Shown: positions 36,838 to 46,513 of the stretch, one piece after another
Numbering within the stretch: position 1 is the stretch's first letter
How the letters are laid out: each line of letters begins with the position of its first letter
The notes under the pieces: generated by a model
The model's database searches: none
Seen by the model: only the letters and a program-made list of their open reading frames with translations
Told to the model about the DNA's origin: nothing
Assembly (NCBI GenBank): GCA_030603665.1
Contig: JAUVXJ010000001.1
Coordinates: 124,001-188,000, forward strand
Source of the DNA: Chloroflexota bacterium
GTDB taxonomy: Bacteria > Chloroflexota > Anaerolineae > UBA7937 > B3-Chlor
Length of the DNA: 64,000 nt
Direction of reading: 5' to 3'
Translations under genes and position numbers: made by a program

Positions 36838-37821
36838 CTAGATGCGCAACTCCACCACATCGCCTTCAGCCAGCACGTGATCGCGCCCCACCATCTGGCC
36901 GTCAAAGGAGCCACTGCCCCAGACCCTGGCCGCCTTCAGATTCTCCAGGAAATCCTTGTGCACCTTTCCCGCAAGGTCGTCCACGGTGCTCCCCTTGGGC
37001 AAGACGAACGGCATGTCGAGATCGGGCTTCTTCCCAGGCGGCCTGGCGTAGACCCGGATGATCTCTAGCTGATCGAAGACCGTTTGCTTCAGCCGTTCCA
37101 GGTTCCTACCCGTCCTGACAGATACCGCCGCCAGCGGCCATTCATCCTCGAGCAATTCCAGGAAGAGATCGAGTAACTCATCTGATGCTTGGTCATCGTT
37201 CTTGTTGACCACCACCAGGAGCCGCACGAGGGTCAATCCTGGATCTTCAGCCTTCTGCTCCGCATGCTCTTGGGGCGCTATGCGGTGCTCTCGCAGAAAA
37301 GCGATGCTGTCCTCCAGTTGACCGAGTGGGTCTGTTTGGAGGTCGACGACCAGCAGGAGGAGGTCCGACCTTCTTATCAGATCCAGCAATTGCGGCTCCA
37401 CGAAGTCCCTGTTAAGCGGAGGCGTGTCTATCAACTGGATCTGGACGTTCTCCCACACCATCATGCCCGGAGTAGGTTCCCAGGTGGTGAAGGGAGCCTC
37501 AGATACGTCCGGGGTGGCGTTGGTCAGAGCTGCCAGGAGGGCTGACTTGCCGGTATTGGGTGGCCCGGCGATGGTCACTTGACCGGCACCCTCCCTGTCG
37601 ATGTGGTAAGCCGACTCTTGTCTGCTAGGTCGTTTCTTGGCGTCGGTGGCCTTGAGCTTGGAGAGCCGCCTGCGCAAGCCCGCGCGCAGCTTGTCCGTCC
37701 CCTTGTGCTTGGGGATAGTACCCATCAGTTCCTCGAGGCGTGTTATCTTGTCCGCAGTCGATTGCGCTGCGCGATACCGCGTCTCCGCCTCGAAGTATTC
37801 CGGTGGAAGGTTGGTGGGCAT
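36838..37821 (-). CDS. TGS-domain GTPase (Obg/DRG-like)
   Basis: 327 residues: a helical N-terminus, then G1 AGPPNTGKSALL, a G3-like LIDTPPLN, a G4-type VVNKND, and a C-terminal TGS domain (about 260-327, MPFVLPKGSTVDDLAGKVHKDF..). This is the DRG/Obg-related GTPase order. It probably acts in ribosome-linked or RNA-linked regulation in the cytosol. The frame is open upstream of ATG 37821, but the first seven residues there look non-coding. It stands between the surface-protein pair and a MATE-like transporter, both without functional link. Confidence 0.85.
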   Translation of the reverse strand: MPTNLPPEYFEAETRYRAAQSTADKITRLEELMGTIPKHKGTDKLRAGLRRRLSKLKATDAKKRPSRQESAYHIDREGAGQVTIAGPPNTGKSALLAALTNATPDVSEAPFTTWEPTPGMMVWENVQIQLIDTPPLNRDFVEPQLLDLIRRSDLLLLVVDLQTDPLGQLEDSIAFLREHRIAPQEHAEQKAEDPGLTLVRLLVVVNKNDDQASDELLDLFLELLEDEWPLAAVSVRTGRNLERLKQTVFDQLEIIRVYARPPGKKPDLDMPFVLPKGSTVDDLAGKVHKDFLENLKAARVWGSGSFDGQMVGRDHVLAEGDVVELRI

Positions 37822-37942
37822 GGCTAGAAGACATGATACCATAGGACGAGGAGGAAGTCGAGTTGCGTCAAGGGTGAGGGGGGCTTACGATGCCTAGGTC
37901 ATTGCCAGTGAGTGAGCTGCAAGTGAGGCGGACCGTGGTGAA

Positions 37943-39280
37943 CTAGCGCACCGGACTGCTGACGGGGCTCCGAAGCGTCTGCACTACAGCTCTGCTGAAG
38001 AACCAGAGCCACACTGCCTCCATCAGCGTACCGGCTGTCATGGCCAGCGCGCCCAACGTAGCCCCGTGCACCTGGCCGTACAGCAGACCCGCCCACAGGA
38101 TGATCCCAACGATGAGAAGGTTCACAACTTTGGCTGTGCGCATGATGGACGGATGGGATTGCGTGACCAGCAAGCCTCCATAGAGACTGTGAACGCTGTA
38201 CCCCAGCGGGAGAAACAGCATGATCCTCACCGCTGGAGAGGCAAAGATCGCCACCGGGCCAGAGACTCCGAGCAGGCCGGCCAGCACCACGTCCAGAAGC
38301 GGCGTGAGGCTGACCACACCCAGCGCACCGGTGAGTGCCAGGCCCGCGAGGGCCACGAAACGAGAAACCTTCCCCCACGAGGCCCTGTCTTGCGCCAGAG
38401 CCACGCTGACTTGGCGCAATGCCATCGTCGGCGCCCAGAAAACCGTGACCAGACCCCAGGCCAGGGGCCAGGCTGCCAGCGACAGTTCCGGCATGGGTGC
38501 TGAAGCGACACCTGCGCTGATAAGTGGCGGAATCAACTGGAAGAGCACCGAGGTGACTGCCAGAGGCACGAATAGCGACCACAGCGTGCAATAGGTCAAG
38601 GGGTCATCGTCAGCGCTGTTCTCTGCTGGTCTTTGGGCTATGCTAGATTGCGCGGCCCAGTGCATGAGTGCCGTCTCGACTAGCACACCCGCACCCGCCG
38701 CTAGGGCGCCGAGATAGGCGGCCGGGATTGTTGTCAGTGCCTGTCCCACGAGCATCCCCACCGACATGACCGCCAACCGAATCACCGTTCCCATGCCGAT
38801 GATCGGCGTCCGGCCGTCTCGCACGAGAACGCCCTGATACACTCGGCGCCACCCGATGGGAAAGACCCACCACATCAGTATGCGCAGCGTAGAGGCTGCC
38901 AGTGGTGCTATGGTGGCAGGAATGCCCATCAGCCCTTGGAGCAGGACTTGCCAAAGCGGTGTGTAGAGGACAAGCAGGCCCAAGGCTGTCAGACCCAGCC
39001 CTATCGCTATATAGAAGCGCCTCAGCGTCTTGAACGCTGCCCGGCTGCCGGAAAGGGCGATGGACAGGTCGAGCATCATGTAGATGGGCGCCTCCAGCAT
39101 GAAGATCAGACTGTTGGCGATCCCGAAAGCGGCTAACGATAGCTCTGCCTCTGGTGCCCGAGCCAGGAATGCGTTGAGCACCGGAACATCCATGAGCATC
39201 AGCAGCCAACTCAGGGCAAGCGGCAGATAGAGCTTCGAAATCTGGCTGTAGCTGGGCTCGTCTGTGAACCTGCTCTTCAT
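37943..39280 (-). CDS. MATE-like multipass membrane protein
   Basis: About 445 residues with twelve predicted transmembrane helices in two repeated halves (YSQISKLYLPLALSWLLMLMDVPVLNAFLARAPEAELSLAAFGIANSLIFML in the first). This resembles the MATE/MOP superfamily. I see no substrate-specific residue, so a drug/cation or flippase-like role is only inferred from the fold. Start ATG 39280 has GGAGAG upstream. It is monocistronic. Confidence 0.75.
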   Translation of the reverse strand: MKSRFTDEPSYSQISKLYLPLALSWLLMLMDVPVLNAFLARAPEAELSLAAFGIANSLIFMLEAPIYMMLDLSIALSGSRAAFKTLRRFYIAIGLGLTALGLLVLYTPLWQVLLQGLMGIPATIAPLAASTLRILMWWVFPIGWRRVYQGVLVRDGRTPIIGMGTVIRLAVMSVGMLVGQALTTIPAAYLGALAAGAGVLVETALMHWAAQSSIAQRPAENSADDDPLTYCTLWSLFVPLAVTSVLFQLIPPLISAGVASAPMPELSLAAWPLAWGLVTVFWAPTMALRQVSVALAQDRASWGKVSRFVALAGLALTGALGVVSLTPLLDVVLAGLLGVSGPVAIFASPAVRIMLFLPLGYSVHSLYGGLLVTQSHPSIMRTAKVVNLLIVGIILWAGLLYGQVHGATLGALAMTAGTLMEAVWLWFFSRAVVQTLRSPVSSPVR

Positions 39281-39947
39281 GAGGTGGTCTCTCCATTTTG
39301 CCCTGCCGGGTGTGCAAACGCGGACATTGTAGCACTCCTGCCTGTGGTCGACCATCGGATGGACCGAGGGGTCGCACAGCCTCCCTGTCCAGGTCCCTGC
39401 GCTCTACCCCCAACTGGCACCAAGAAGGGCCGGTCTGGTGCGTTGGGATACGGTAGAGGGATATTCGAGGGAGGATGTACTTATGTCCAGTCCGCATTGC
39501 GAAACGGCTACGGTCGGATCGGGGCAAGACGGGCAGCTGGGAACCGTGTTTTATGTCAAGGCCGCTACGGTGTGCCCGCGCCAGCACCCTGCCAGAGCTG
39601 TAGCCGTAGTGCGAGACCATCCTGGCCATCATCGCCGCTGGCGGGACTCGGGGTTACCGCTCAATGGAGGTTCAATCGCGGCAGCAGACGGCTCTGTCGG
39701 TATGATGCGGTTCTCCACCGAGGAGCCGCCATGCATGATGGACGAGAGCAACATAGTGAAGGACAACATTCGTGGGGGGAAGGTGAAGGTCCAGACACGG
39801 GGTGGCGAACGCTGTCAGGCCGTGTGTGGTGCCAGATTCCGAGATACAGTACTATTCTCGAGTGCGAGCTGCCTAGTGTCTGACGGGCGCTCAAGAAGTC
39901 CACGCCACATTGCACCAAGGGAGAGACGAGGGCCGGAGGAGTGTGAC
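39281..39947. other. Gene-free stretch
   Basis: About 670 bases between divergent genes. The open frames on both strands here have non-protein composition; one of them is only an upstream extension of the VOC frame. I see no repeat or RNA gene. Confidence 0.35.
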
Positions 39948-40403
39948 ATGATACTCGAGCACGTCGGTCTCACAATCACTGATCTGGAGAGGTCCATCAA
40001 GTTCTATACAGAGGTGCTGCGGTTCAATCTGCTTAGGAAGACGACAACCAATGCCTATCTCCATCTGGACGACCAACTTCTTGAGCTGACGCAGTGTAGG
40101 GCTCGTGCAGAGGTTGGCGTGCCAGAGGGACCTGAGGACTGCGATGAACGATTGTATTGTGCGGTGGGGATCACGCATGTCGGCTTCCGCGTGGATGACA
40201 TGGACGAGGCGGTGAGAAGGATCGAGGGACTGGGCGGTCAGCTGATCACACCGCCCTATGAGTTCGAACCGCAGATAGAGTACGTCATCGAACCCTCAGA
40301 CGAGAAGCTGAGGAGAGCTGCAAGACCCGTGGGCAGAACGCACTGGAAGATCGCGATGTTCGCCGACCCGGACGGCATCATCCTGGAGTTGCTGGAGCGG
40401 TAG
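39948..40403 (+). CDS. VOC-family (glyoxalase/bleomycin resistance-type) protein
   Basis: 151 residues with two beta-alpha-beta-beta-beta modules: MILEHVGLTITDLERSIKFYTEVL and GITHVGFRVDDMDEAV..EGLGG, ending in FADPDGIILELLER. Metal ligands would include His5 and the Glu in the final ELLE. Start ATG 39948 follows CGGAGGAG. Substrate unknown; lyase, dioxygenase or epimerase activities all occur in this fold. It follows the MATE-like gene divergently. Confidence 0.8.
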   Translation: MILEHVGLTITDLERSIKFYTEVLRFNLLRKTTTNAYLHLDDQLLELTQCRARAEVGVPEGPEDCDERLYCAVGITHVGFRVDDMDEAVRRIEGLGGQLITPPYEFEPQIEYVIEPSDEKLRRAARPVGRTHWKIAMFADPDGIILELLER

Positions 40404-40464
40404 AGTACAACGAAGCCTGGGGGGCGAACTGTAGCTGCGTCGCCCGCCGCTTCGGCCGATTTGT

Positions 40465-40890
40465 TCAGTGGATCACATCGTACCGAAGCCAGACGACACC
40501 ATTCCTGAGTCCCTCAACGTGGGTCAGCCGTGTGCCAATCGCGTCGTCGGGAGACACCAGGCCGTAGCGAGAGTTGAGTTCCTCCAACGCCGGCCAGAAA
40601 TCGACGTGCTCCCCACCGGTGAGAATGCATTCCACTCCCTCACTTTCGAGAGATGCGAGGTACTCCCTTGGCGTCGCGGCTGAAACGAGAGCGATTGCGT
40701 CTCGCCAGTACGGCTGCTGGCGACGGATGAGCACCCAGTTCCGAATACGTCTCGGACTGTCGGGGATGACCATCAGCGGACCATCGCTGGGGATCCCCGG
40801 GGCCTTCCCGTCCAGAGTTGGATGCTCTGTAATCTGCCTCAAGGTTGCCAAAGACCGCGAGAATAGTCTTGCTTCGTGAGAAAATGGCAT
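40465..40890 (-). pseudogene. Decayed RibD C-terminal-domain (dihydrofolate-reductase-like) gene
   Basis: The 141-residue frame has recognisable parts of a RibD_C-type reductase: VIPDSPRRIRNW, PYWRDAIALVSAATPREYLASLE, GGEHVDFWPALEELNSRYG and the usual last strand, THVEGLRNGVVWLRYDV. The N-terminal substrate-binding portion is missing. Between ELNSRYG and THVEG roughly 60 residues that should hold the NADPH and substrate site are absent. I read it as a truncated and internally deleted copy, not a functional reductase. Confidence 0.6.
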
Positions 40891-41095
40891 CCACCTCCAA
40901 CCTGAAGGCTACCTCCTAGTACAGCCCAAGGTCTGGCACAGGCAAATTCATGCGTCCGTCCACGCTCACCATAGGGGTACAATGACGTGGGGCAATACGG
41001 GACCATCCCTCCTGTCAGTCTAGCAGTTCTGCCTGAGGCAGGCTGATGGGTTCAAGCCTTGATCACTGAGGCAACCTGGTGCCGACGTGATCACG

Positions 41096-42895
41096 TTACC
41101 CCAGCAACCACAGAGTGAAGACCGCCACCACCAGGGCAACGAGAGTCAGCGGCAGGCCAACACGAAAATAGTCACTCGAGCGATAGTCGCCGGGTCCCAT
41201 GACCAGGAGGTTAGACTGGTGGGCAATGGGAGTGGCGAAAGCAATCGAGGAGGCGACGGCCACGGCCAGGACCAGAGTGCGGGGATCGTAGCCATGGCTG
41301 ACGCCCACGCTGAAGGCGATGGGCGCCAACAGCGCTGCCGTGGCGATGTTGGAGATCTCCAGATTGATCAGCACAGTGATGGCAAAGAGCACGACAAGCA
41401 CGGGGAGCATGCCCCAGTCAGCGACGGGAGAGAGAGCCACGTCCGCGATCCACTGCGTCGCGCCGCTCTTCTCCATGGCCGCCCCCAGCGGCAGGGTCCC
41501 CGCCACCACGAACACAATGTTCCATTCGATGGCCCGATGAGCTTCGTCGATCCTGAGGCAGCCGAAGAGCACCATGAGCACGGCGGCACTGAGGGCAGCA
41601 ACGGAGATCGGTGCCACACCGGACACAACCAAGGCTATCATCCCCAGGAAGATGGCGATTGCCCAGGGAGCCTTGTGTCTCCTGCGCGGGACTGTGTCGT
41701 CACCGAACAGAACTATCAAGGACGGCTCCCTTCTCAGCACACTGATCCGCGCCCAAGAGCCTTGCACCAGCAGCACGTCACCCATGTGCAGTGGCTCACC
41801 CGCGATGTCACGCTCTATGGGCTGTCCTCCGCGCCACAAGGCCAGCACAGTCACTCCGAATTTCTCCCGGAAGTCCACCTCTCGCAGGGAGTGTCCTTCG
41901 AAGGATGAGCGCGGGGCCAGCGTGACCTCCACCAAGCCGGTGCCTCCAGCCAGCAAGAGCTCCGTTTCCTCTGGGCTCGCTTCGCCTGGCTGCAGATCCC
42001 AGGTGCCTGCTGCTCGTTCCAGCCGCCTTGGCCCCCCTTCCACGAGAAGTCGGTCGTCTGCCCTGATCGTTTGAGACGGTTGGGGATGTAGCACCCGCTC
42101 AGAACGTCGCACCACACCCAGGACCGTCAAGCCAAAGTCTCGCCGCATCGCGCTCTCTTCCAGAGTCATGCCCACGAGGGCGGAATGAGCAGGCACTACC
42201 AGGGCATAGATGTACTCCGGTAGGTGATAGATGTGAACCAGCTCCTCCGGCAGTCTCGTCCGCGTCAGCTTTTCCATCGCGGGTCGATCGGGCAGCAACC
42301 GTCTGCCCGCTGTCAGCATATACACAACCCCGGCGCACACTAGAGGGAGTCCCACCATGGTGATTTCGAAGAAGCCCAGGGGTGGTAGGCCTCGCTGCGT
42401 CAGCACGTCGCTGACGATGAGGTTGGGGGGTGTGCCGATCAGGGTGAGGGTACCTCCCATTGCCGCGCCATATGCCAGGGGCAGCAGCAATCGGGATGGT
42501 GATATGCCGCTCTGTCGGGAGATGCTGACTACTGCGGGCAGAAGCACCGCCACCGCTGCCAAGTTGCTCATCGCTGCTGAAAGAATGGCCACGCCAATCA
42601 TGAGCAGCGCGATCATGCGAGGCTCGCTGCGACCCGCCAGTCTGAGCATCGCCTCCGCCATGTATCCGGCAAGACCACACTGAAACAATGCTGCACTGAC
42701 AACGAAGATTGCTCCCACGGCAATGACCGCGGGGTTGGCAAAGCCGGCAAACGCCTCGGCTGGGGTCAGCAATTGCGTGGCGACAAGGGCCAATACCACC
42801 AGCAGGGCGACGAGCTCCACCGGCAGCCGCTCAGTCACGAAGAGCGCTATCGCCCCAGCTACTATCAGGAGCGTCAGTGCTATCTCAATGGTCAC
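41096..42895 (-). CDS. SLC13/DASS-type permease with central TrkA-C domains
   Basis: 599 residues. N- and C-terminal halves each carry transmembrane bundles, and the conserved GTPPNLIVSDV motif of the SLC13/NhaD ion-transporter superfamily is in the first half. Two TrkA-C-like domains (about 205-290 and 310-390, GMTLEESAMRRDFGLTVLGVVR and GHSLREVDFREKFGVTVLALWR) sit between them and probably regulate transport. The likely substrates are dicarboxylates, sulfate or phosphate, with cations. Start is GTG 42895 with weak upstream signal. Convergent and divergent neighbours give no clue. Confidence 0.85.
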   Translation of the reverse strand: MTIEIALTLLIVAGAIALFVTERLPVELVALLVVLALVATQLLTPAEAFAGFANPAVIAVGAIFVVSAALFQCGLAGYMAEAMLRLAGRSEPRMIALLMIGVAILSAAMSNLAAVAVLLPAVVSISRQSGISPSRLLLPLAYGAAMGGTLTLIGTPPNLIVSDVLTQRGLPPLGFFEITMVGLPLVCAGVVYMLTAGRRLLPDRPAMEKLTRTRLPEELVHIYHLPEYIYALVVPAHSALVGMTLEESAMRRDFGLTVLGVVRRSERVLHPQPSQTIRADDRLLVEGGPRRLERAAGTWDLQPGEASPEETELLLAGGTGLVEVTLAPRSSFEGHSLREVDFREKFGVTVLALWRGGQPIERDIAGEPLHMGDVLLVQGSWARISVLRREPSLIVLFGDDTVPRRRHKAPWAIAIFLGMIALVVSGVAPISVAALSAAVLMVLFGCLRIDEAHRAIEWNIVFVVAGTLPLGAAMEKSGATQWIADVALSPVADWGMLPVLVVLFAITVLINLEISNIATAALLAPIAFSVGVSHGYDPRTLVLAVAVASSIAFATPIAHQSNLLVMGPGDYRSSDYFRVGLPLTLVALVVAVFTLWLLG

Positions 42896-43051
42896 GGCCA
42901 GAGCCCTTCCCTCTCCATGCGGCGGGCGGAACCCGTCTGCTAGCCCCGTGTTGAGACAATTGACAGCCTACGTACCAGCAGATACCGTGTTGCGCGAATC
43001 TCTCGTCAGTGATACAATGCACACCCAAAAGCGAGCCTTTGGACGTCACAC

Positions 43052-43351
43052 ATGCTCCGTGCGTGGACATTCGTCATCGTTGGGCTGAACCTAGCCCTGC
43101 TGTTCCTGGCTCTGCTCTTTGCCGGCGCAGCCAATTCACTCGGCGTGCCGTGGAGGCTCACCTTCATCATTGTGGGAGTGATCTACATGATGCTGGGCGC
43201 TGGCATCATCTCGCTCGTCTGGCAGGGAGGACGCTCGGCGCTCTTGGAAGAGGTCGGAGGAAGCCTCGTCTTCGCTGGCTCGCTGTGCCTCATCGTGGCC
43301 GCCTTCATGCCGTGGCTGGAGCAACGGCACCTCTTTCCTTTCTCCAATTGA
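43052..43351 (+). CDS. Small multipass membrane protein (99 aa)
   Basis: Three hydrophobic helices: about 6-27 (FVIVGLNLALLFLALLFAG), 36-56 (TFIIVGVIYMMLGAGIISLVW) and 70-87 (LVFAGSLCLIVAAFMPW). Family unrecognised. No strong ribosome site is visible upstream of ATG 43052. The gene is divergent from the SLC13 permease. Confidence 0.6.
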   Translation: MLRAWTFVIVGLNLALLFLALLFAGAANSLGVPWRLTFIIVGVIYMMLGAGIISLVWQGGRSALLEEVGGSLVFAGSLCLIVAAFMPWLEQRHLFPFSN

Positions 43352-43387
43352 CGGCCCGTAGCGAACCTGAGGATTGCCTTTCTGAGC

Positions 43388-44464
43388 CTACCTTTGCTGG
43401 TCCAGCATGCTCTCCAATTCCTCGGGAGTGATCTGATTCCGCTCCAACATGTCGAGCATTCGACGAGCAGCCGATTGTTCCCTTCCAGTGTCTTGCGTCT
43501 TGGGAGTGGCTGCGGCGGTCCAGGCCTCCTCTCGAATCTGAAGGTTCAAGAGATCCGGTCTCGAGTAGTGCCCTACGCCGTCTAGATACGCCTTTGCTAC
43601 TTCCCGCTCCTCCATGTCGATCTCTGCCCACACAATGGTTTCCTCGCCAAACACTGGACCCGCAACGATGCGCCCAGACGGATGCACAACGCAGCTTCCA
43701 CCCACGGCGAGGTTGAACTTCATCTCGAGGCGCAAGTCCGCGGGGATGTCATCCGGTCGCAGAAACCAACTGGAGCTAACCACGAAGACGCCGTTCTCGA
43801 TGGCATGCTGCCTGATGGCGGACTCCAGGTCGCAGTTGTCAGCTCCCGCCTCCCCCACCTTGCCGCCGAGATGGCCGTCCACTCGCCACCAGCCCGGCCA
43901 CAGTGCGCAGTGAATCTCCTCCCCCTTGATGGCCAGTGCAGCGCGCAGCAGCGTCATATGATGTTCGTAGCAGATGGCAGCTCCCACTCTGCCGATGTCC
44001 ATGTCAAATGCACGAATGTCGCTGGCATCGCCCAAGCCCCAATAGAGTCGTTCTGAATGCGTCGGCATCAGCTTGCGATGCCGGCCGAGGACCTCTCCCT
44101 GGCGGCTGATTACTACAAGGGAATTGTAGATGGTGAGGCTTCCTGGAGAGTTGGAAAGCTCGTTGCAGCCGATGACGCAGTTGACATTGGCCTTCCGCGC
44201 CGTTTGCGCCATGTGGTCGACTTCCGGTCCATCTACGCGTATGGCGGTATGAATCATGCGAGCCAGCAATTCTGTCGACCGCCTCACCGACACTGACCCA
44301 CGCCAATAGGGGTAGCCACAGAAGTAGGTTTCGGGGAAGACGAGCAGGTCCAGACCAAGTTTGCCGCCTTCCTCAATGTAGCGGCAAGTCTTTTCCAACG
44401 TCTTCTCTTTGTCGAAGAAGTGGGGCGAGATCTGCGCCGCCCCCACTTTGATCTCCCTGCCCAT
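43388..44464 (-). CDS. Nitrilase-family carbon-nitrogen hydrolase
   Basis: 358 residues with the three expected catalytic residues: Glu45 in FPETYF, Lys in GRHRKLMPTHSER, and Cys in AAICYEHH. The sequence also has the W.GLGD and GGSCVVHPSGRI segments of the nitrilase branch. The C-terminus adds a ~50-residue helical tail that is not part of the core. It should hydrolyse a nitrile or amide to a carboxylate and ammonia in the cytosol; the substrate is unknown. ATG 44464 is favoured because GGGGAG precedes it at proper spacing; a GTG at 44470 is upstream. The 102-residue gene lies 10 bp upstream. Confidence 0.85.
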   Translation of the reverse strand: MGREIKVGAAQISPHFFDKEKTLEKTCRYIEEGGKLGLDLLVFPETYFCGYPYWRGSVSVRRSTELLARMIHTAIRVDGPEVDHMAQTARKANVNCVIGCNELSNSPGSLTIYNSLVVISRQGEVLGRHRKLMPTHSERLYWGLGDASDIRAFDMDIGRVGAAICYEHHMTLLRAALAIKGEEIHCALWPGWWRVDGHLGGKVGEAGADNCDLESAIRQHAIENGVFVVSSSWFLRPDDIPADLRLEMKFNLAVGGSCVVHPSGRIVAGPVFGEETIVWAEIDMEEREVAKAYLDGVGHYSRPDLLNLQIREEAWTAAATPKTQDTGREQSAARRMLDMLERNQITPEELESMLDQQR

Positions 44465-44474
44465 GCCCACTCCC

Positions 44475-44783
44475 CTATAGAGTATGCAGCAACTCGCTGC
44501 TCAGCGCGCATCCCAGCCTGGCAAGCCCCTGATTGAGTTGGTCCAGCCTGGCATGGTCAACCTCAACCACGATGAGTCCTTCCTCATCGAGTGATGGCTC
44601 CACGTCATGGTTGTCCAGCACCTGCAATACATGCTGGGCGCTTGAGGTAACCCAGGGTTCGTGCAAGGCCATGAGGTCCGCGACCGTGTCAATGGGGCCG
44701 GATGCAGCCACAGCCTGCCAGTAGTCCTTGGTCTTGAAACGCCAGGTGAACATGTCTCCCGGCTCTAGCCTGCGCGGCCTCAC
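44475..44783 (-). CDS. Hypothetical protein (102 aa), upstream of nitrilase
   Basis: Small acidic soluble protein without known domains, with a hydrophobic helix-strand pattern (ADLMALHEPWVTSSAQHVLQVLD..GLIVVEVDHARLDQLNQGL). It lies 10 bp upstream of the nitrilase gene and is likely cotranscribed with it. The start is uncertain: GTG 44783 gives 102 residues, ATG 44753 gives 92, and neither has a convincing ribosome site. Confidence 0.55.
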   Translation of the reverse strand: MRPRRLEPGDMFTWRFKTKDYWQAVAASGPIDTVADLMALHEPWVTSSAQHVLQVLDNHDVEPSLDEEGLIVVEVDHARLDQLNQGLARLGCALSSELLHTL

Positions 44784-45138
44784 GGCCCGCCCACTTCCGC
44801 TTCAAGTGAACCACAGATACGCCCTCACCGATCGTCATCCTCCATCCTGGCGCCGACCCCTCCAGGCTCGCTCTGGCGGGATTATAGCACACGCAGACGT
44901 GCGCTCCAACCTCCATTGTGGAGCGCGTTCAAGATAGCCAGCTTTCGCCTGCGGAACACCGCTGTGGAGCGCGCTGGCTGCTGTGCGCTGACTTCAGGAA
45001 AGTGCGGCGTATGCCTGGCGGGAGCCCTCTCGATCGGCTGTGATCGCTTCATGGAAGAGAGTGATCCCCTTGTGTGGCTCCTGGCTCCGTGCTAGAATGG
45101 GGTGATGGTCGCTTCCTTGAGGCAAGGAGAAACGACAA
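44784..45138. other. Intergenic stretch with inverted and direct repeats
   Basis: About 355 bases without a gene. It contains an 8-bp inverted repeat GCGCTCCA (44901-44908) / TGGAGCGC (44919-44926) and two direct copies of TGTGGAGCGCG (44917-44927, 44963-44973). Confidence 0.4.
44901..44973. repeat. Palindrome plus duplicated TGTGGAGCGCG
   Basis: GCGCTCCA and TGGAGCGC form a perfect inverted repeat over a 10-base gap; the 11-mer TGTGGAGCGCG occurs twice 46 bases apart. It may be a terminator-like or regulator-binding region between the divergent nitrilase and CNNM genes. Confidence 0.45.
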
Positions 45139-46443
45139 ATGGCTGAAATACTCATCATTCCGCTGTTGATTATCATCAATGGACTCCTCGCTGGGACTGA
45201 GATTGCAGTGCTCTCGGCGCGTCGGCCCCTGCTCTTGGCTCAGGCGAGGGCCGGCGACGGCCGAGCGCGGCAGGTTCTCCGACTGCTTGATGATCCCAAC
45301 GCATTTCTGTCTACGATCCAGATAGGCATCACCCTGGTAGGCATCCTGGCAGGCGCCGTGGGTGGGGCGGGCGCGGTTCAGTACCTCGCGCCTCGACTGT
45401 CCACATTGCCAATTCCCGGTATGGCAGACTATGCGGAGTCGGTAGCCTTCGGACTCGTGGTTGTGACCATTACCTATCTGACGCTTGTTGTTGGCGAATT
45501 GGTGCCGAAGCGGCTGGCATTGAACCGTCCGGAAGGCATCTCGAGGGCCATGGCCCGGCCCATGCGCTACCTCGCAGCCGTTACGCGGCCTGCTGTATGG
45601 GTTCTCAGTCGTTCAACGGACGCAGCCCTGAGGCCGCTGGGCATCAGTGGTCCACATCGGCCCACGGTCACGGAAGAGGAGGTGCGATACCTGGTCGCAG
45701 AGGGCGCCCGCACCGGTGTGTTCGTACCGGCAGAAAAGGAGTTCATGGAAAGGATCTTCCGCTTCGCTGATCAAGCGGTAGCTGACGTCATGCGACCTCG
45801 CCCTGATGTTGTCGGTCTTGATATCAACGAGCCATGGGAATCGGTCAGAGAGAAGGTCCTTGCATCGGGGTACTCTCGATTTCCGGTCTACCGAGAGGAC
45901 CTCTCTCGCATCCTGGGTGTCGTGCACGCCAAGGACCTGCTCTCTCAGGGAGAGACCCAAGACCTCAAGCCGATACTGAGGGAAGCGTTGTTCGTGCCCG
46001 AGACGAAGTCTCTGTTGGGCATGCTGCAGACCTTCCAGGACACTCACAGCCATATGGCCATCGTCATCAACGAATTCGGCGGCACGGAGGGCGTGGTAAC
46101 GCTGGAGGATGTGCTCGAGGAGATAGTGGGCGAGATCAGGGATGAATATGACCTGGAGGAAGCCTCGGTACTGACCAGAGAAGATGGTTCACTGCTCATA
46201 GACGGCTCCCTCTCCATCTCCGACCTCAAGGAGACTCTGAACTTGCAGCATCTCGAAGGCGAAGAGGCTCACGAGTTTCGCACCCTCGGTGGTCTGATGA
46301 TGGCGCAACTTCGCCGCGTGCCTCGTGAGGGAGACGAGCTGGAGACATCCGGCTACCGGTTCGAAGTCGTTGATATGGACGGTCTCCGTGTGGATAAGGT
46401 CCTCGTGCGACTCCTGAACGACAAGCAACCCTCTTGCCCTTGA
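45139..46443 (+). CDS. CNNM/HlyC-type hemolysin-family transporter with CBS domains
   Basis: 434 residues. The DUF21 membrane domain (about 1-150, with AEILIIPLLIIINGLLAGTEIA) is followed by two CBS domains (about 200-325: DVMRPRPDVVGLDINEPWESVREKV and RILGVVHAKDLL) and a C-terminal CorC/HlyC domain (about 345-425). This set is typical for CNNM/MpfA-like Mg2+ transport proteins, although family members were named haemolysins. Start ATG 45139 follows AAGGAG. The bS22-like gene follows after 70 bp. Confidence 0.88.
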   Translation: MAEILIIPLLIIINGLLAGTEIAVLSARRPLLLAQARAGDGRARQVLRLLDDPNAFLSTIQIGITLVGILAGAVGGAGAVQYLAPRLSTLPIPGMADYAESVAFGLVVVTITYLTLVVGELVPKRLALNRPEGISRAMARPMRYLAAVTRPAVWVLSRSTDAALRPLGISGPHRPTVTEEEVRYLVAEGARTGVFVPAEKEFMERIFRFADQAVADVMRPRPDVVGLDINEPWESVREKVLASGYSRFPVYREDLSRILGVVHAKDLLSQGETQDLKPILREALFVPETKSLLGMLQTFQDTHSHMAIVINEFGGTEGVVTLEDVLEEIVGEIRDEYDLEEASVLTREDGSLLIDGSLSISDLKETLNLQHLEGEEAHEFRTLGGLMMAQLRRVPREGDELETSGYRFEVVDMDGLRVDKVLVRLLNDKQPSCP

Positions 46444-46513
46444 ACGGCAGCTTGTGTTATAATCGATGTTGGCAAGACACTGACTCTAGAACAGACAAGG
46501 TTGAGGATACAAG

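Noticed and set aside
39284-39883. 199-codon plus-strand ORF
   Set aside because: Non-protein-like composition, no ribosome site, and overlaps only the upstream extension of the VOC frame.
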